Translations under genes and position numbers: made by a program
Notes under the pieces: generated by a model
What the model was told of the DNA's origin: nothing
The model's input: the letters and a program-made list of their open reading frames with translations, nothing else
Database searches by the model: none
Source of the DNA: Excoecaria cochinchinensis
Taxonomy: Eukaryota > Streptophyta > Magnoliopsida > Malpighiales > Euphorbiaceae
DNA length: 64,000 nt
Assembly (NCBI GenBank): GCA_947683425.1
Contig: CANTUQ010000035.1
Location: 5,627,001 to 5,691,000, forward strand
Reading direction: 5' to 3'
In this document: piece after piece, positions 49,481 through 59,037 of the stretch
Layout: every line of letters starts with the position of its first letter
How positions within the stretch are numbered: the first letter of the stretch is position 1

Positions 49481-50359
49481 GAAGTGGTCCGATTGCATGG
49501 AATTCCATTGTCAATTACGTCAGATCGGGATCCGAGATTTAGGTCGAAAGTTTGGAAGGAGTTACAAGCTGCTTTGGGTACCCGATTGAATTTCAGGACT
49601 GATTTCCATCCTCAGACGAATGGGCAGTCAGAGAGGGTTATTTAGATTCTTGAGGATATGCTTCGGGGTTGCGTTTTGGATTTCTCGGGTAGTTGGGACA
49701 GATATATGTCTCTGATGGAGTTCACATACAATAACAGTCACCAAATGAGCATTGGAATGGCACAATATGAGGCTCTATATGGAAGGAAGTGAAGAACTCC
49801 AGTTTGTTGGACTGAGTTGACACAATGTTCTTTTGTTGGTTCGAAATTGGTTGAGGACACCGAAAAAAAGATCAGAGTGGTGCAACAGAATTTGAAGGCA
49901 GCCAAGGATAGACAGAGATCCTATGCTAATTTGAAGCGAAAAGATATTTAGTTTAGTGTTGGGGATAAAGTGCTCCTTAAAGTGTCACCTTGGCGGAAGG
50001 TTTTGCGTTTTGGCAAAAAGGGAAAATTAAGTCTAAGATTTATAGAACCGTTTGAGATTTTGGATAGAGTTGGTCCAGTTGCCTACCGATTAGCGTTATC
50101 GATGGAATTAGCTAAGTTGCACGATGTGTTTCATCTATCGATGCTTCGTCAGTATAGATCTGATGCGTCTCATGTGTTATCGGTTCAGGATGTGCGGGTT
50201 CAACCGAATTATTCTTATGATGATGAACCGAAAGTTATTTTGGCTCGGGAAGTGAGACAGCTCAGAAATAAGCAAATTCCTTTGGTCAAAGTATTATGGC
50301 AACATCATGGGGTCGAAGAAGCTACTTGGGAACCGAAATCAGTTATGAGATCTTAGTAT
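49481..50359 (+). pseudogene. C-terminal integrase and chromodomain of element A
   Basis: The integrase continues with VVRLHGIPLSITSDRDPRF and FHPQTNGQSERVI, giving the second aspartate and the glutamate of D-D-E. The C-terminal GPF/Y-type region is seen as KLSLRFIEPFEILDRVGPVAYRL. A chromodomain follows, with KVLWQHHGVEEATWEP. In chromoviruses this domain binds modified histones and steers integration to heterochromatin. In-frame stops are near 49644, 49791 and 49950, and the frame ends TAG at about 50354. It is the downstream half of the gene cut at 21885. Confidence 0.9.
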
Positions 50360-50406
50360 CCGCAGTTGTTCAGTTCAGGTGAGAATTTCGAGGACGAAAT
50401 TCTTTT

Positions 50407-50419
50407 AAAGAAGGGAGAG
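50407..50419 (+). promoter_or_regulatory. Polypurine tract of element A
   Basis: AAAGAAGGGAGAG lies one base before the 3' LTR and follows the conserved TTTCGAGGACGAAATT phrase. Confidence 0.8.
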
Positions 50420-50420
50420 T

Positions 50421-52631
50421 TATAACACCCCGATTCCCACCCTAATAGTTTTGAGTATGTGTGTGTGTGTGTGTGTGTGTGTGTTATGATTTAATTGCAT
50501 GATAGTTTTAATTATGGTATTATTGTTGTGTTGGGAAGATTAGGAGGACTAGAAGAGGAATTTTTGCCAAACTTACCAATGAGCTTGTGACATGAGGCAA
50601 GAGAGAAAGTGTAAGAAGGGAGTGGCTATATAAGCGAAGAGAGAGAAAATGAGAGAAAGAGCAAATCTACCCCTCTCTCCCGTTTCCTCCTCACGGCATC
50701 TCCTTCTTGCTTTCTTCTTCTTCCTCTTTCCTTGCCCTAGATCAGTTCCTTTACTTGTTGTTTGCTTAATTTGGCAAATCCTAGAGCTACTCAAGTAAGT
50801 ATTGCTCTCTTCTTCTTCTTCTTCTTCCTTGCTTTTGTTTGGGTGTATATGGCTGTGTGAGGGTTTATGTAATTTGTGTGTATGTTGGTTATGAATTTTG
50901 GTTCAGAGATTCCTCCTAAGGATCCCAAAGGAAAGAAGATTGTTGGTGGGAGTTCAGCTCTTTGATCTTTTAGAGCTAAGGAGTTAAAGGTTTGGCAATT
51001 TGCTTGATTTTGCATATTTTTCATCTTTGAATTTCTATTGTGATTTTGATAAATTGAGAGTGGAATTGTATATATTTGTACTTAATTGAAGTGTATGATG
51101 ATGTATTGAAGTGATATTGTTATTTTGGTAGTGGAATTGAGTTTAGGTATGAGTTGGTATGGTTTTTAGGTAAAATTCTGGGTTTGAAGAATCCTTTGTT
51201 TAAATTGTTTGATTTGTTGTTTTAGTTCATGATTATTAGCATAAAACTTGGGTTTTATGTTGTGTAATGTGATTTGAGTGCCTATTAATGATTGTATTGA
51301 AGTTTGTTGGGTGAATTGCAAGTTTGGGGATGGTTTGGTTATGAAGTTTTCTGCAGATTTCGGCTGAAGGAGCTGGAAACCCGATTTTGTCATGAGCGCA
51401 AAAGAGCCCAGTCATCCGAGCTCCTATTGAGGAGTGCCTCTATCGCGGGGGTGACTTCGGTCATGAGCACAATAGAGAGCTCGATTGCCGAACAGCTGTC
51501 AGGCTAATTTCTGTCGCAAGTGCGCCTGAGTGCAAGAGCGTGACAGTGAGCGTGCCAGCACGATAGAGGCTTGCTAGCTCTTCCTTGTACGAGCGTGGAG
51601 GCTATTGCAAGCGCAGCATTGGGCGAATCTCGCCTCTGTCTCGAGCGCGACCGTCCCCTGTTTTGCTATGTTATCTTTGTTTATGTATTTTTGCATGGTT
51701 GCTCACTCATGCTTTGCAAATGTAGTTTGGTATGAATTATTATGTACTTCAATATGTGTTTATTGTGTTGAGTTATGCCTAGCTTACAAGAGTCAAGTTA
51801 GTGGATAGATAGGCATGCCTATAGAGTTTTGTTAGCTGCAGCTCCTTTGTGTTTTGGACCCTGATCAGGTCATCGTTTGGGTCCTCACGATCCTTATGTG
51901 TTCGGATCTTATTTAAGATCCCCAATGTGAAAATGTTTTCGGATGAAAATGAAAGAAGTAGTTTTTGTTCGTACCGAAGGGTATAATGTGTTCACTCGTT
52001 ATCCGCTACTCTGAGTTTGCATGCATACCTTCGATTCTGATATGTTTGTGCAATAATGTGAATTGTTATTGTGATGATATAAGAATGTTGATATTATAGG
52101 AAGTATTTATGAATGTAAATTGATATAAGTCTGACATGATTGTACCGTAAATGTGTGTGTGCCATTTGTATGTGTTTTGCATTGACGGCCACTGTAAGTG
52201 GTCGTTCATCTTTTATTTTCTCCACTAAACGTTATCGCTTAGCACGGGTGTTTTATCAGTGCAGGTGTGGAATTTGTCAGAGTTTTTGAGGAGTCCGATC
52301 CGTAGTCTCCAGAGCCAACACACTAGAGATAGAGACTTTTTGTATTTTATTCTCTGATGTAAAGATTTTTTGCTATGTAAATGATTTTGTAATACTTTTA
52401 GTTTAGTATTTTTGTAATTATGTAAGGTTGATATTGTACCCCTTTTGTAATGAATACTTCATTATATCAATGAATGGGATTGAGTTGTTAAGTATTAAGT
52501 TACTCTGTTTTATTGTTATTTTGCACACTTTTGTTATGCATGGTTCTTTTGTTTGGTGACACCCTTATCTATACGAGCACTCTCTCCTCCAAGTGGATGA
52601 GCTCCCCTACGTATAGGTATGAGGTGTTACA
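50421..52631 (+). repeat. 3' LTR of element A
   Basis: It is 2211 bp, starting TATAACACCCC (the usual TG is now TA) and ending AGGTGTTACA. It matches the 5' LTR through the TATA box (50626-50634), the GC-rich array (51380-51660), palindrome (about 51810), hairpins GGATCTT/AAGATCC (51904-51921) and CCACT/AGTGG (52189-52201), and a mutated CTAAaC hairpin near 52235. A GT microsatellite at 50457-50483 is longer than in the 5' LTR. Confidence 0.9.
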
Positions 52632-54075
52632 AAATCACCTTTAATATTGCATGCATATGGAAACCTTAATTCCTTATTACTTTCAATAACATGAGTTAAA
52701 CACCCATCAAAATATCCCTCACGTATAACAAATCGCACAAGCATTTAAGGTCTAAACACACAAATACATTTAATTTTGACTTCATATTTCGTGTTATACA
52801 TTTATCACTCTTTTATTCATTTGTTATCTGCATTCCCAAGGGGAATAACAGGATTAAAAGCACATAAGTACCCAAGGGTACTCTCACATATTATGCATAG
52901 GGATCTGTGCGGGATCTGAGAACACATAGGTGCACGAAGCACAAGTTCAAAGTAATATATCTGCCACAATAATCATTATGATCACATGCATATGAAATGC
53001 TTAATTCCACGTTTCCTTACAAGATGCAAATTGTTACATTCATTTATTAATTCATATCTTATATTGCTCATTTAATATTATTTTATTCATTTGTTGCCTG
53101 CTTATTCCAAGGGGTGGATAATGAGATACAGAACCCTTAGGTACCCGAGAGTACCAGCGTAACAGTGTCATACTGCTGACATAAAACACATAGGGATCCA
53201 CAATCGGAATCCAAATACAAAGGGGACCCAACAGGATCTGGTCTTGGTCCAAAATGGCCACCAAGACACTTAGGCTACAGCAACATAACCCTATAGGCAT
53301 GCCTATCTATCCACGACTCAGTTAATGTAGGCTAATACTTATGTTTGTTCAATTCTTATGAGACTATAACAATATAACATTTCAAGTATACACACACTTA
53401 TTGTGATCACAAACACTTATTAATCACAAACACATTTTTCATGCTCATATAGATCAATTACTCATAGGCTCATCCTTTCAGCATTCATCAAATATGTTCT
53501 CATGTTCACATAAGGTGACTTTAATCACATAAACAATCTATCATTAAATATATTCATTTATTTTATTTAGCAATATTAACCAAAGAACTTAATCATTCTA
53601 AACAATTTCAAGCTCTATTTGATAATAGATTTAGCATTCAATACTTAATTGTTTACATAATATTTTCAATGCTAGTTACAAGTATGCATGATAATAGTCG
53701 TGCTTAATATTATTCAAACCATAATTATTGTCACTTGACTAACTCATTTGATAAGCATATATACATTCAAAGTTATATTATTTCATCCAGACTCATGCAA
53801 GCATATGTTTACACATACATATGTCTAACTTATCATGTTAACAAGCTATAACATAATGACATTACATATAAATGTTCAATATGGCATACCAACTCATTAA
53901 CAACTAAATATACCTTTAAAACCTTCATTAGTTATTAATAATCACACTCTGTTATATCATATTCCAATTATTAACCACTCTTTTATCCATTATATAACCC
54001 TAAACATGCGTCGGATAAGTCCCAAATAGTTTTGGTGAAGTTCGGGTTTGATTCATGAAGAAAAATACATCATAT

Positions 54076-54953
54076 TGATGCGGAACCCCAAGGTTAAAGA
54101 ACCCGAAACCCCTTGAACATACAATATGGCATAGACATGAACAAGAATAAACCCCCAATCTAAAGAACCCCCAAACAACTATGTGAATGGAAACGCTTAT
54201 AATAGATTGATTTAAAAACACAAGAACAGAATTTGCCACAAAGCAAATACCTTGATAAGAATTAAAGTTCTTAATGCAAAAGAAGAAGACAAACAATCCT
54301 CTCCAATGAAGAATTCGGCCAAGCCAAAAGAAATTTATCAAATTAATCAAATCTGCCTCCAATCTCATTTTTGTAGAGTATTTATACTCTCTTAAGCTAA
54401 TAAAAACCCTAATTAATCAAATAGGGCTTAAAACATGGGCCTTACATCAAGATAACTAAAGCCCACATGAATTAACTTAAAATTCAGCCCAAAAAGCCTA
54501 AAAAAAACTAATTAAATGAGCCCAAGCTAATTAAAGCCCATCTCACTTAAATAAGCCCAAAAGAATAAGTTAAGGCCTAATATATTACAAATAATCAAAT
54601 AAAAATAATAAATAAAAGCCTAAACTAAAAGCCCAAACAAAACAGCCCATTAAGTCCATTAATTGGCACATGCATTGCACATGTAATGTGTCACATGATG
54701 TGCACATGCATATGGCATATGCATAGCACATGACATAACACATGTCTAGCACATGTCAAAGCACATGGATGGCACATGTCAAGGTCACATGACTTGCACA
54801 TGCCTCTCTTCAAAGTCTCTTTTTGATTCAGCTTCTTCATAGCTATAGTAAACCACCTTTAAGCCTTCTTGAACTTCCCCAAATTTAATCTCCATAAATC
54901 CGAACTTGCAAAGTTTATAATCTTGCAATGTTGACCCCCCTGTGCACGCATCG
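54076..54953 (-). repeat. 3' LTR of F
   Basis: It runs TGATGCGGAA to GCACGCATCG, with terminal inverted bases TGATGCG and CGCATC. On minus it has a TATA box GAGTATAAATACTC (54376-54389). Upstream of that in U3 is a cluster of 11 CACATG hexamers in about 145 bp (54664-54808). Confidence 0.9.
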
Positions 54954-55429
54954 TTCCCTCCCTCTTTAGAAAAGATTCGTCCTCAAATCTTCGTCTTGTT
55001 CAAGTTGGGAATTGGCACTTCTAGAATAAATTCATCTTCATATAACATCTTCTGAACAGGTGAAAATAAAATGAATTCTTCTTCAGCAAAGATCTCATCA
55101 TGTTCCTGCAAGTTAACAAAAACATTAGGAAAAACATGGTTATTCAATTCATCATTTTCATTCTGATCATGGTTCTTTTCGTCCTCCATGTTTAATTCAA
55201 CCTCCTTAGGCACTACAGGATCTATCATAACATGATGATCTTCTATCTCAACTACACAAACATCTTCCTTTTTGCAATCTTTTTCCATTTCACTCAAGGC
55301 AATTACATCTTCATTTACACTTATTCCTTCCTCACGCAGAACCTCATTGTCATATAAATCTATAGTATCCCCTTCAGCTTCACAAATAATTTCTTCGACA
55401 ATAACTTCCTCTTCTTTCTTTCTTTCCTC
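54954..55429 (-). pseudogene. Acidic coding stretch downstream of gag in F
   Basis: After the gag stop at 55430-55432 the same frame stays open to 54983. It encodes a strongly acidic chain (segments such as KKEEEVIVEE, EDEKNHDQNENDE, EHDEIFAEEEFILF) with no recognised domain. Related autonomous elements have an acidic linker after gag, and this may be that linker joined to the 3' end after loss of pol. One TAA separates it from gag. The purine-rich AAAGAGGGAGGGAA (minus, about 54954-54970) next to the LTR is the polypurine tract. Confidence 0.5.
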
Positions 55430-56335
55430 TTATTTCATATACGTACTTAGTAGTCCAGAAAGTTGTTTAAACTGCAATTCCATATTTTTAAAATCTTCAT
55501 TTTTGCTCCAATTCGGACAACTTTTGTTGTTGGAATTTGATAATGACCTTGCTACCCTCCTTTGTTTCTGTTGCCTCTCCACCTTAATGGCAATGTTCAC
55601 TAAGTCCTCCATTTTTCCATAATGTTGCAATTCAACTACATCTGCAATTTCTTTATTCAAACCTCCTAGAAACCAAGCCATTATTACCTCTTCCTCCTCT
55701 TCTATGTTAGCTTTGATCAATAGCATCTCCATCTCCTTGTGATAATCTTCTACTGATCTAGCTCCTTGCACTAGCCTATGCAACCTCTGATGTAACTCCC
55801 TAAAGTAGTGTGAAGGCACAAATCTTTTCCTCATGGCCTCCTTCATATCCTCCCAACTACTAATAGGACGTCTCCTCATCTTCCTTCTGCCCATATTCAA
55901 TTGATCCCACCAAAATAAAGCATAGTCAGTGAATTCTACAGCTGCAATCTTCACCTTCTTTTCCTCTGAATATCTATTGCATTCAAAGATCATCTCTACC
56001 TTTCTCTCCCACTCCAAGTACTCTTCTGCACTATTTATGCCTTTGAATGGAGGAATCTTGAGTTTGATGTTACCCAAATTCCCATCTAATCTCCCACTTG
56101 TCTCTTCTTCATCTAAGTCTTCTATGTCAGCCCTTACATTTTCATCAGTCCATCTACCTCTCCTAGCTGTCCTCCTAGAATTATTAGATGCACTCACTTC
56201 AAATTTCTCCTCCATCCCGTCCATTCTAGCGTTTAACTTCTTGAACTCATTAATGAAGGCCTTGTACATCACTTTCATATCGGGCATGGCTTCCTCCTCC
56301 TCATACATTGTTTCCTTTTCTTCTCTTCTTGACAT
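55430..56335 (-). CDS. gag: Gag (capsid) protein of element F, 301 residues
   Basis: This is the only sizeable intact frame in the window. It starts at the ATG at 56333-56335 and ends TAA at 55430-55432. Residues 1-50 are charged and likely helical. Residues 75-230 hold the Retrotrans_gag capsid fold, with GNLGNIKLKIPPFKG, YLEWERKVEMIFECNRYS, DYALFWWDQLNMGRR, SSWEDMKEAMRKRF, YFRELHQRLHRLVQG and FLGGLNKEI. The C-terminal 70 residues are basic and serine/asparagine-rich but have no CCHC knuckle, which G has at the matching place. It could assemble with Gag from related full elements. No pol frame follows. Confidence 0.85.
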   Translation of the reverse strand: MSRREEKETMYEEEEAMPDMKVMYKAFINEFKKLNARMDGMEEKFEVSASNNSRRTARRGRWTDENVRADIEDLDEEETSGRLDGNLGNIKLKIPPFKGINSAEEYLEWERKVEMIFECNRYSEEKKVKIAAVEFTDYALFWWDQLNMGRRKMRRRPISSWEDMKEAMRKRFVPSHYFRELHQRLHRLVQGARSVEDYHKEMEMLLIKANIEEEEEVIMAWFLGGLNKEIADVVELQHYGKMEDLVNIAIKVERQQKQRRVARSLSNSNNKSCPNWSKNEDFKNMELQFKQLSGLLSTYMK

Positions 56336-56964
56336 GATTTGAATTCTGCAAAACAGATGTTAGACAATAACTTCACACACTCCCTCACGTGTTTACACTC
56401 AAAGATGCCACTCCTCTCGTGTTTCACTCAATAAGGCTTTTACCCTCTTAATGTACTCACACACTCTGCCTTTTACCACTCTAATTGTAACTCTTAATTG
56501 CACTTCAGAATTCAATTCACAAACCAAGAATTTGAGCACATTTTAGAAAGCAAAGAATAAGTAAGCACTAACAATAAAAAGATAGCTCAACACTAGAAAA
56601 GAAGACACTAGACACAATGGAGGTGATACACGGTCAAGAGTAGTGTACCACTTGATTATATCTAAATTAGAGTATTAGAACAAACAAAGATACTCTAACA
56701 ATGTAAAGGAACAAAAGCAAGCTTAAAACAAAGAAATAAGCAACTAGAATTAATAAGAAAATGACAATCTAGACAAAATGTATGAATTTGATTCACTACA
56801 AAGCAAACCAAATATAGAACCTAGATATTCTACCCAGCAAAGCAAGAAATCAACAAAAAGACAAAATTAAACTAAATAAAGTAGTTTGCATGCAAGACAA
56901 TTCAATTTAGAGCCAAAATACTGAATAGGCCGAATGGTGTACCAAGCTCTAATTAATGTGTCAA

Positions 56965-57285
56965 GTTGTGTGCAAAAATGATGGCAAAATGATAGGAAAA
57001 TGATGTCAAAATGGTGTAAAAATGATGGCAAAATGGTAGGTAAATGATGGCAAAATGGTGCAAAATGGTAGGCAAATGATGGTAAAATGGTAGAAAAAAA
57101 AATGATGGCAAAATGATACCAAAATGGTGTAAAAATGACAGCAAAAAAATGGTACCAAAATGTTACCAAAAATGGATAGCAAATGATAGGAAAATGTTAC
57201 CAAAATGGATAGCAAATGTTACCAAAAATGGTTAGCAAATGATAGGAAAAAAATGTTACCAAAAATGATAAGCAAATGGTAGCAC
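56965..57285. repeat. A-rich short tandem repeats in the leader of F
   Basis: Degenerate units (AAAATGATGGC, AAAATGGTACC and similar) repeated over 320 bp, homologous to the array at 18695-19050 in G and in the same place between primer site and gag. Confidence 0.85.
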
Positions 57286-58145
57286 AAATGAATCCTTATC
57301 CGAATTAGATAATAATAATCAAAGGTGGTTTAGAATTAAGTTTTCCTATTCCCAAAACAGACAGGATTAATTTTTCCTATTTCTATTATGAAAAGGATTA
57401 ATTGCTGTCCCTAATCCTCAAGCACTTAGGATTAAGTTTTTCCACCTATTAAAGGATTTGGATTTTCCCTTATTGCTATATAAATACCCCTTGGCCGAAT
57501 CTACTCCTCTACCCTTTTCTCCAAACGCAAGGTTCTTCTTTATTTCTCTTCTTTCACGTTTTTTTTTCTTTTCTATTTTCTTTTCTTCTTTTTTTTTTCT
57601 TTATATGAAATAGAGAACAACTAGACTTCAAACCACCAAACTTCTCAAGTCCACAAGATCAGAACTCAAATTCGGTTTTCTAACCTTTTTTTTTTCAAAA
57701 CGCAAAAACTTCAAAGTGAAGAATGGAGGCTTAAACGGCATTTTTATGGTCCAAAAAAGTCAGTTACATAGGGCTTTGCCCAAGTAATGATTGTAGAGCA
57801 CAAAATTCCCTTTCCGGAATGATATTATAATAACAAATCGGACTCCTATGTCAAAAGTTATGGCCTTTCGAAGTTTTCTGATTTTTTTTTTCAAAACAGC
57901 AAACTAATCTCTAATCTCCTCCTACAAGGATTCGGATTCAAGCTAAGGATGTTCAAGATTTCGGTTCAAGGCTATTTCATGAATTCAAGGTAAAGGTAAG
58001 AAAAGAAAAAGGCTAATTTAAACACACAAAGAAACACAATTAACTAAGAAACTTAATGCAACCTAATTCGGCATAAATAACTAGAATTCAAAGAAAAGAA
58101 AACGCAAACCTAACACTAAGATAAATAGGAATTTACCTTACTTTG

Positions 58146-58157
58146 GCTCTGATACCA
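58146..58157 (-). promoter_or_regulatory. Primer-binding site of element F (tRNA-Met)
   Basis: TGGTATCAGAGC on minus, two bases from the LTR edge at 58160. Confidence 0.9.
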
Positions 58158-58159
58158 AA

Positions 58160-59037
58160 TGATGCGGAACCCCAAGGCTAAAGAACCCGAAACCCCTTGA
58201 ACATACAATATGGCATAGACATGAACAAGAATAAACCCCCAATCTAAAGAACCCCCAAAAAACTATGTGAATGGAAACGCTTATAATAGATTGATTTAAA
58301 AACACAAGAACAGAATTCGCCACAAAGTAAATACCTTGATAAGAATTAAAGTTCTTGATGCAAAAGAAGAAGACAAACAATCCTCTCCAATGAAGAATTT
58401 GGCCAAGCCAAAAGAAATTTATCAAATTAATCAAATCTGCCTCCAATCTCGTTTTTGTAGAGTATTTATACTCTCTTAAGCTAATAAAAACCCTAATTAA
58501 TCAAATAGGGCTTAAAACATGGTCCTTACATCAAGATAACTAAAGCCCACACGAATTAACTTAAAATTCAGCCCAAAAAGCCTAAAAAGAACTAATTCAA
58601 TGAGCCCAAGCTAATTAAAGCCCATCTCACTTAAATAAGCCCAAAAGAATAAGTTAAGGCCTAATATATTACAAATAATCAAATAAAAATAATAAATAAA
58701 AGCCTAAACTAAAATCCCAAACAAAATAGCCCATTAAGTCCATTAATTGGCACATGCATTGCACATGCAATGTGTCACATGATGTGCACATGCATATGGC
58801 ACATGCATAGCACATGACATAGCACATGTCTAGCACATGTCAAAGCACATGGATGGCACATGTCAAGGTCACATGACTTGCACATGCCTCTCTTCAAAGT
58901 CTCTTTTTGATTCAGCTTCTTCATAGCTACAGTAAACCACCTTTAAGCCTTCTTGAACTTCCCCAAATTTAATCTCCATAAATCCGAACTTGCAAAGTTT
59001 ATAATCTTGCAATGTTGACCGCCCTGTGCACGCATCA
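58160..59037 (-). repeat. 5' LTR of F
   Basis: It is 878 bp, the same length as the other LTR, from TGATGCGGAA to ACGCATCA. The TATA box is at 58460-58473 (minus) and the CACATG cluster at 58747-58890. A short open frame at the LTR start on minus (DACTGRSTLQDYKL onward) is kept in both LTRs and may be a polyprotein tail shared with the lineage. Confidence 0.9.

Larger units (their letters stand above)
1034..52631 (+). mobile_element. Element A: decayed Tekay/Del-like Ty3/gypsy chromovirus carrying nested insertions
   Basis: Two matching LTRs bound it (TGTAACACCCC to GGTGTTACA). It has a tRNA-Met primer-binding site, a polypurine tract, and the domain order gag, protease, RT, RNase H, integrase, chromodomain. 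That order and the C-terminal chromodomain place it among chromoviruses. The DPGSTHSY protease and the polyprotein end followed by TTCGAGGACGAAATT are typical of Tekay/Del. The flanks are AAATT (1029-1033) and AAATC (52632-52636), a target duplication with one mismatch. The interior is broken by G (15493-20733) and LTR B (21886-49480), and the 5' LTR by a Tat element (2104-12200). Many stops make it non-autonomous now. Confidence 0.9.
54076..59037 (-). mobile_element. Element F: young gag-only chromovirus derivative
   Basis: It has two 878-bp LTRs, flanks CATAT (54071-54075 and 59038-59042), a tRNA-Met primer site at 58146-58157, a leader with A-rich repeats, gag, an acidic coding stretch and a polypurine tract. 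There is no zinc knuckle, protease, RT or integrase. Its gag is close to that of G. I counted by eye about 20 differences between the LTRs (roughly 2 percent), so it is recent compared with the rest of the nest. Confidence 0.9.

Noticed and set aside
55929..56342. 137-codon plus frame
   Set aside because: Antisense to the F gag.
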